Below, in pieces: positions 15,112-18,524 of a DNA stretch of 18,524 bases. The first letter of the stretch is position 1; every line of letters starts with the position of its first letter. The stretch is taken from NCBI GenBank assembly GCA_900547835.1, contig URIJ01000017.1, forward strand, positions 1-18,524. The letters are read 5' to 3'. Under the pieces are notes generated by a model. That model had not been told where the DNA came from. It ran no database searches and worked only from the letters and a program-made list of their open reading frames with translations. This DNA comes from an uncultured Collinsella sp. (GTDB lineage: Bacteria; Actinomycetota; Coriobacteriia; Coriobacteriales; Coriobacteriaceae). The position numbers and the translations under genes are program-made.

Positions 15112-15627
15112 ATGGCTTTTAATACGAAGGTCGATGTGGCCGATACCGAGCTCGAGGAGAACGAGGCGGTCGTCGCCGAAGCCGAGGATGTGACGCTCGA
15201 GGATGAAGCGCTCGTCGAGGCCGAGTCCGATGTGGATGAGGATGACGAGGAAGCGGACGAGTCCGAGGACTCGCTGACCTATTCCAACGGCGTGATCGAG
15301 AAGATCGTCGCCATGGCCACCCGCGAGGTGCCGCACGTCCTGGGCATGAAGGGTAACCTTATGCACTTTGTGCAGGAGCAGTTTGGTGCCGAGAATCTGA
15401 CCAAGGGCGTGACGGTCGAGGTCACCGATGACAATCGCGTGGTCGTCAACATCTCCGTCATTATCGAGTACGGCGCCTATGCGCCCGCGATCTTCGACGA
15501 TGTCAAGGCACGTGTCACCGAGCGCCTTGCCGCGATGACCGGCCTTGAGGTGGCAGGCGTCAACCTGCGCATCGAGGATGTCATCACCCCCGAGGAGTAC
15601 GAGCACCGCACCAGCCAGCACGAATAA
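15112..15627 (+). CDS. Asp23/Gls24 family envelope stress protein
   Basis: A 171-residue protein. Residues about 56-165 match Asp23/Gls24: YSNGVIEKIVAMATREVPHV, VTVEVTDDNRVVVNISVIIE, YGAYAPAIFDDVKARVTERL and GVNLRIEDV. In Firmicutes these proteins are abundant, sit at the membrane through AmaP and respond to envelope or alkaline stress. The first 55 residues form a strongly acidic extension (runs of Glu, Asp and Val), likely disordered. ATG 15112 has a perfect AAGGAGG. It is the last gene of the cassette, 44 bp after the DUF2273-like gene. Hairpin copy C overlaps its stop codon. Confidence 0.9.
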   Translation: MAFNTKVDVADTELEENEAVVAEAEDVTLEDEALVEAESDVDEDDEEADESEDSLTYSNGVIEKIVAMATREVPHVLGMKGNLMHFVQEQFGAENLTKGVTVEVTDDNRVVVNISVIIEYGAYAPAIFDDVKARVTERLAAMTGLEVAGVNLRIEDVITPEEYEHRTSQHE

Positions 15628-15679
15628 CCTTCCAAAAAGGGACAGGTTTGTTTTGGCAGGTTTTATCTGCGAAAACGTT
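15626..15679 (+). repeat. GGGACAGG-loop hairpin, copy C
   Basis: The stem 15626-15637 with 15651-15662 (one mismatch) encloses the 13-nt loop AGGGACAGGTTTG. It begins within the asp23-family stop codon. Over 54 bp it matches the reverse complement of 10757-10810 at 50 positions, including sequence beyond the hairpin. Confidence 0.75.
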
Positions 15680-15680
15680 A

Positions 15681-15724
15681 AACGGCCGACCGCGCAAGCA
15701 AAAGCGTGGCCGGCCGTTATTTGT
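15681..15724 (+). terminator. Terminator of the amaP-DUF2273-asp23 cassette
   Basis: AACGGCCGACCGCGC (15681-15695) pairs with GCGTGGCCGGCCGTT (15704-15718) with mismatches around an AT-rich loop; ATTTGT follows. The T tract is modest but the stem is strong. Confidence 0.65.
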
Positions 15725-15754
15725 ATGCCCCCCGATGTGGGCATACCGCTCGTC

Positions 15755-15831
15755 TAACTAGGGGTTGCAATCGTCGCGTTCCGCGTTACCCTAATGGGCG
15801 CATTGTTTCCAAATTGTTAACGAGGGGTTGC
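15755..15831 (+). promoter_or_regulatory. Direct repeat upstream of the YitT-family gene
   Basis: TAACTAGGGGTTGC (15755-15768) and TAACGAGGGGTTGC (15818-15831) match at 13 of 14 bases, 63 bp apart. The second copy contains the ribosome-binding site of the next gene. A TATGCCC/GGGCATA hairpin lies at 15724-15745. The pair may be a binding site or a duplicated control element. Confidence 0.35.
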
Positions 15832-15835
15832 CGTA

Positions 15836-16858
15836 ATGGCCGACGAACACGAGACCGAAAGCAAGGCATGGGCGATTGAAGCCGCTGCGGCAGAGGCGGC
15901 GTCGCGTGCTGCCGAGGAGGTGCATCGTCCTCCCGTAGTGCCGATGGAGCGCGTGGTCGATCGCGCCGATATCGAGCGCGGCGAGCGTGCCGGCCAAAAG
16001 CGCAGCCAGGAGCCGGGCTTCCCGCGCTTTTTCGCCGAGCTCAACCTGGGCCTGATTCTTACGGCTTTTGCCATCGTCGCGTTTAAAACCCCAAATCACT
16101 TTGCTTTTGGCGGCACCTCGGGTGTGTCGGTCATTCTCTCCACGTTGTTCCCGACCCTGCCCGTCGGTGTCTTTATGTGGATTATCAATGCGGTGCTCGT
16201 CATCCTGGGCTTTATCTTTTTGGAGCGCAAGGCAATCCTGTGGAGTGTCTTTGCCTCGTTTGCGCTGTCCGCCTATGTTTCGCTGTTTGAGCTCTTTATT
16301 CCGACCGATGTCTCGATGACGGGCGATATGTGGCTCGACCTGTGCTTTGCCGTGATTCTGCCGGCGCTCGGCAGCGCCATTGTCTTTGACATCGGCGCCT
16401 CGACGGGCGGCACGGACATTCTCGCCATGATCCTCAAACGTCGCACGACGCTCGAGATTGGCCGCGCCCTGCTGCTGGTCGATATCGGCATCGTGACCAT
16501 CGCGGCTTTCCTGTATGGCCCGCGTGTCGGCCTGTACTGCGTACTTGGCCTGTTTGCCAAGACGCTCGTGGTCGATAAGGCCATCGAGAGCATTCACCTT
16601 CGTAAGGTCTGCACGGTCATTTGCTCCGAACCCCTTAAGGTCGAGGAGTTTATCGTCAAGCATCTCAACCGCACAGCGACCATCAGTCGCGGCTACGGTG
16701 CCTTCTCGGGCAAGTGCGTGACGGTGATTATGAGCGTGCTGAGCCGTCGCGAGGCCGTGCAACTGCGCCGCTATGCGCGCGAAGTCGATCCGGGTGCCTT
16801 TATCACGATCGTCGACAGCTCCGAGATCGTCGGCAAGGGTTTCCGCGGAACGAACTAA
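15836..16858 (+). CDS. YitT-family membrane protein
   Basis: A 340-residue protein with two known parts: a DUF161/YitT membrane domain of about five to six helices (about 70-250), containing FGGTSG (91-96) and GASTGGTDI (187-195), and a C-terminal cytosolic DUF2179 domain (about 255-335) with the typical ISRGYGAFSGK block. The family function is unknown; it is usually treated as a transporter-like protein. The first 62 residues are a charged Ala/Glu/Arg-rich extension that most YitT proteins lack. ATG 15836 has GAGGGG nine bases upstream. Confidence 0.9.
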   Translation: MADEHETESKAWAIEAAAAEAASRAAEEVHRPPVVPMERVVDRADIERGERAGQKRSQEPGFPRFFAELNLGLILTAFAIVAFKTPNHFAFGGTSGVSVILSTLFPTLPVGVFMWIINAVLVILGFIFLERKAILWSVFASFALSAYVSLFELFIPTDVSMTGDMWLDLCFAVILPALGSAIVFDIGASTGGTDILAMILKRRTTLEIGRALLLVDIGIVTIAAFLYGPRVGLYCVLGLFAKTLVVDKAIESIHLRKVCTVICSEPLKVEEFIVKHLNRTATISRGYGAFSGKCVTVIMSVLSRREAVQLRRYAREVDPGAFITIVDSSEIVGKGFRGTN

Positions 16859-17008
16859 CGCGGTCGAGCTCATCAAACAATCGAATAGCGCCCTGCGCAT
16901 TGCAAATGCGTCATATTGGAGTATTTGTCCCCACATTGGGTGATAATGATGCCAAAGACATCGTTTGCGATCCAGATGATTCGCTCAAGATACGAAGGGA
17001 TGATCTCG

Positions 17009-18286
17009 ATGTTCTGTTCGCAGTGTGGTGCCCCCATGGGCGATAACGACAAGTTCTGCGGCGCGTGTGGTGCCCCCAATGCCGGTGCCGCAGCCTCTGC
17101 CCCTCAGGGTCAGCCCCAGCAGTTTGTTCCGCAACCGCCCGTGGCGAATGCGTCCAAGGGCTGTGTGGCTCAGGCGTTTGAGGATATGACCAAGACTCCG
17201 GGCGTGCTGCAGCGCGTGTGCCAGATTGCCTTTTTACCGGCGCTGATTTGTGTTGTGTCGGTACTCGTGCTGTTTATTCCCGTTATTGGCGGCATTGCAG
17301 CTGCCATCGGCTTTTTGGCAGCTTGCATTGCGAGCGTGTGTGGTTCCGGCTTTGGTATTGAGTGGGGTCGCGATCTGTCGCTTAAGATCGATGACGGCAT
17401 GGATCGTCCGCTGATGCGTTCCACGTCGTTTGGTCTCGGAGTCTTTTCGAGCGTTATTTCGGTCGTGCTCGAGGTTATCGCTGCCATTCCCGTTATCGGT
17501 GTAGTGCTTTCGCTGGTGGAGGGCGTGGTAATTGGCGCTGCGGGCTCGTATTCTTATTACGGCTCTTATGCGCTCGAGGCTGCGCTGTTTGGCTCGCTTG
17601 GCCTGCTTGTCCTGGCTATGATTGCCACGGCGGTCCTGGGGGTCTTCTTTAAGATGTTCGCCGACATCGCCGTGATGCACTTTGCGGTGACTGGTCGTGT
17701 GGAGAGCGCGTTTTCGCTCGACAAGGTTTGGGCGGCGTTTAAGCACAACAAGACCAAGCTGTTCTGTGCTTCGTTCCTTCCCGAGTTTTTGACGGGCCTG
17801 GTCGCCAACGTTGTCACATGGATCTTGACGGTCGTCTTTGGCGCCATTGCCTCTGTCGGTATGTATAGCTACTACTATCGTCCTACGGGTATTGAGGCAA
17901 TTGTTACCGGCGGTGGCGTCACGCTCGCGCTGTTCTTGGTGCTGGTCGCTTTCGTCACCGTATTTCTTACGGTCTTTGGCAAGATGCTCAAGCACCGTGC
18001 CGTTGGCTATTGGGCCGCACGCTATGCAAGCGAGTGGGCCGACGAGGATAAGGACGACGTCCTGACTTTTGTATTGCCCTTCGAGAAGAAGTCCACCCCT
18101 TCGGGTTACGGTGCTCCGGATGCTTCGCCGGCACCTGCACCCGCTCCCGCGACCGAGCCTGAGCCGGCGCCCGAGCCTGAGACGGCATCTGAGTCCGAGC
18201 CTGCACCTGAGCCTGCGCCTGAGCCGGCACCTGCACCTGAGTCGGCGTCCGAGCCAAGCTCCGACGAGGAACCTCAGGACGAGTAG
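17009..18286 (+). CDS. Zinc-ribbon, DUF4013-like multi-pass membrane protein with Pro/Glu/Ala tail
   Basis: A 425-residue protein. The N terminus MFCSQCGAPMGDNDKFCGAC is a zinc ribbon (C3, C6, C17, C20). A Gln/Pro linker leads into a membrane domain of about five to six helices (75-330). The segment MHFAVTGRVESAFSLDKVWA resembles the DUF4013 family, suggested rather than proven. Residues about 370-425 are a low-complexity acidic tail of Pro-Ala and Glu-Pro units encoded by GAGCCT-like hexamers. The frame is open from 16916, but ATG 17009 has GAAGGGA eight bases upstream and puts the ribbon at residue 1, as in many such proteins. Function unknown. The gap before it (16859-17008) holds only a CGCATT/AATGCG inverted repeat at 16896-16910. 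Confidence 0.85.
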   Translation: MFCSQCGAPMGDNDKFCGACGAPNAGAAASAPQGQPQQFVPQPPVANASKGCVAQAFEDMTKTPGVLQRVCQIAFLPALICVVSVLVLFIPVIGGIAAAIGFLAACIASVCGSGFGIEWGRDLSLKIDDGMDRPLMRSTSFGLGVFSSVISVVLEVIAAIPVIGVVLSLVEGVVIGAAGSYSYYGSYALEAALFGSLGLLVLAMIATAVLGVFFKMFADIAVMHFAVTGRVESAFSLDKVWAAFKHNKTKLFCASFLPEFLTGLVANVVTWILTVVFGAIASVGMYSYYYRPTGIEAIVTGGGVTLALFLVLVAFVTVFLTVFGKMLKHRAVGYWAARYASEWADEDKDDVLTFVLPFEKKSTPSGYGAPDASPAPAPAPATEPEPAPEPETASESEPAPEPAPEPAPAPESASEPSSDEEPQDE

Positions 18287-18300
18287 CCATGCCGTCTGCC

Positions 18301-18331
18301 ATTTGGGGACGGGGTAGAAATAGTAGAAATA
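18301..18331 (+). repeat. ATTTGGGGACGGGG repeat fragment and tandem 9-mer
   Basis: ATTTGGGGACGGGG (18301-18314) resembles the inverted fragment at 9357-9369. Overlapping its last base, GTAGAAATA occurs twice in tandem (18314-18331). Both lie between convergent genes and have no clear role. Confidence 0.35.
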
Positions 18332-18345
18332 GCGCTTGAAGAATG

Positions 18346-18384
18346 AGCGGGGGCGGACGTGTCGAAACGTCCGCCCCCGCTTTG
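18346..18384. terminator. Terminator between convergent genes, probably bidirectional
   Basis: A perfect 15-bp stem (18346-18360 with 18367-18381) has a 6-nt loop GTCGAA. TTG follows on the plus strand and CATTCTTC on the minus strand. Its position between the zinc-ribbon gene and the leftward gene at the edge suits both. Confidence 0.75.
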
Positions 18385-18426
18385 ACATCGCGATGTGGCT
18401 ATGACTGCGAGATGCCAGCGAATCGA

Positions 18427-18524
18427 TTACTCGTCGTGCTTCTCCTCACGGCGTGCAGCAGCGCGTGCGTCGTGGATGCCCTTGATCGCGGCATGGCGAG
18501 CCGTTCGGGCATCATGGATGGCGT
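18427..18524 (-). CDS. C-terminal fragment of a leftward gene, cut by the window edge
   Basis: On the minus strand a frame open to the right edge ends at TAA (18429-18427). The 32 visible residues are highly charged and rich in Ala, Arg, His and Glu, with IHDAR occurring twice 15 residues apart, and end REEKHDE. Third positions are GC-rich as in neighbouring genes and a terminator stem follows at proper distance, which supports coding. A second minus frame is also open here, but its composition is less protein-like. I do not recognise the family. Confidence 0.5.
   Translation of the reverse strand, partial: AIHDARTARHAAIKGIHDARAAARREEKHDE

Noticed and set aside
18120..18260. Hexamer repeats read as a CRISPR-like or satellite array
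   Set aside because: They are in-frame degenerate GAGCCT/GCACCT codon pairs encoding the Pro/Glu/Ala tail, without spacers.

Overview
The window looks like chromosomal DNA from a GC-rich, Gram-positive gut bacterium, most likely Coriobacteriia (Collinsella or a close relative). This is inferred from gene content and codon use; no marker gene proves it. GC-rich codon use is combined with Firmicute-like envelope features: a sortase-anchored surface protein, an amaP/DUF2273/asp23 cassette and a YitT protein. No tRNA, rRNA, CRISPR array or intact mobile element was seen.

Layout. Positions 1-720 are AT-richer than the rest and hold one small membrane-anchored protein of unknown function. A DUF389 membrane protein (846-1985, minus) carries an inserted EF-hand-like loop. 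It is divergent from a large surface protein (2293-5748, plus) built as signal peptide, coiled coil, CAP head, coiled coil and LAQTG sorting signal, resembling the enterococcal surface-exclusion protein PrgA. Right after the signal peptide this gene has a run of nine G. Gain or loss of one G closes the frame within four codons, so the gene is a strong candidate for phase variation. Two back-to-back terminators separate it from an OPT-family transporter (5950-7653, minus).

From 7846 to 18286 all genes are on the plus strand: type III pantothenate kinase (coaX), dCMP deaminase, a NifU-C-domain Fe-S protein, lgt, a DUF6020-like polytopic membrane protein, a YebC-family protein, the amaP-DUF2273-asp23 envelope-stress cassette, a YitT-family membrane protein and a zinc-ribbon membrane protein with a Pro/Glu/Ala tail. 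A truncated minus-strand gene enters from the right edge (18427-18524).

Surface biology is a common thread: Lgt lipidates lipoproteins, the DUF6020-like protein may be a GT-C-type envelope glycosyltransferase, the Asp23 cassette forms a membrane-attached stress layer, and the large protein projects from the wall. The coaX, dCMP deaminase and Fe-S genes are housekeeping. A family of hairpins (12-13 bp stems, 13-nt loops with core GGGACAGG) occurs at three intergenic sites. Two copies are 50/54 identical in inverted orientation and flank about 4.9 kb.

The best candidate for something undescribed is the phase-variable, PrgA-like CAP-on-a-stalk surface protein with its repeat-rich upstream region.
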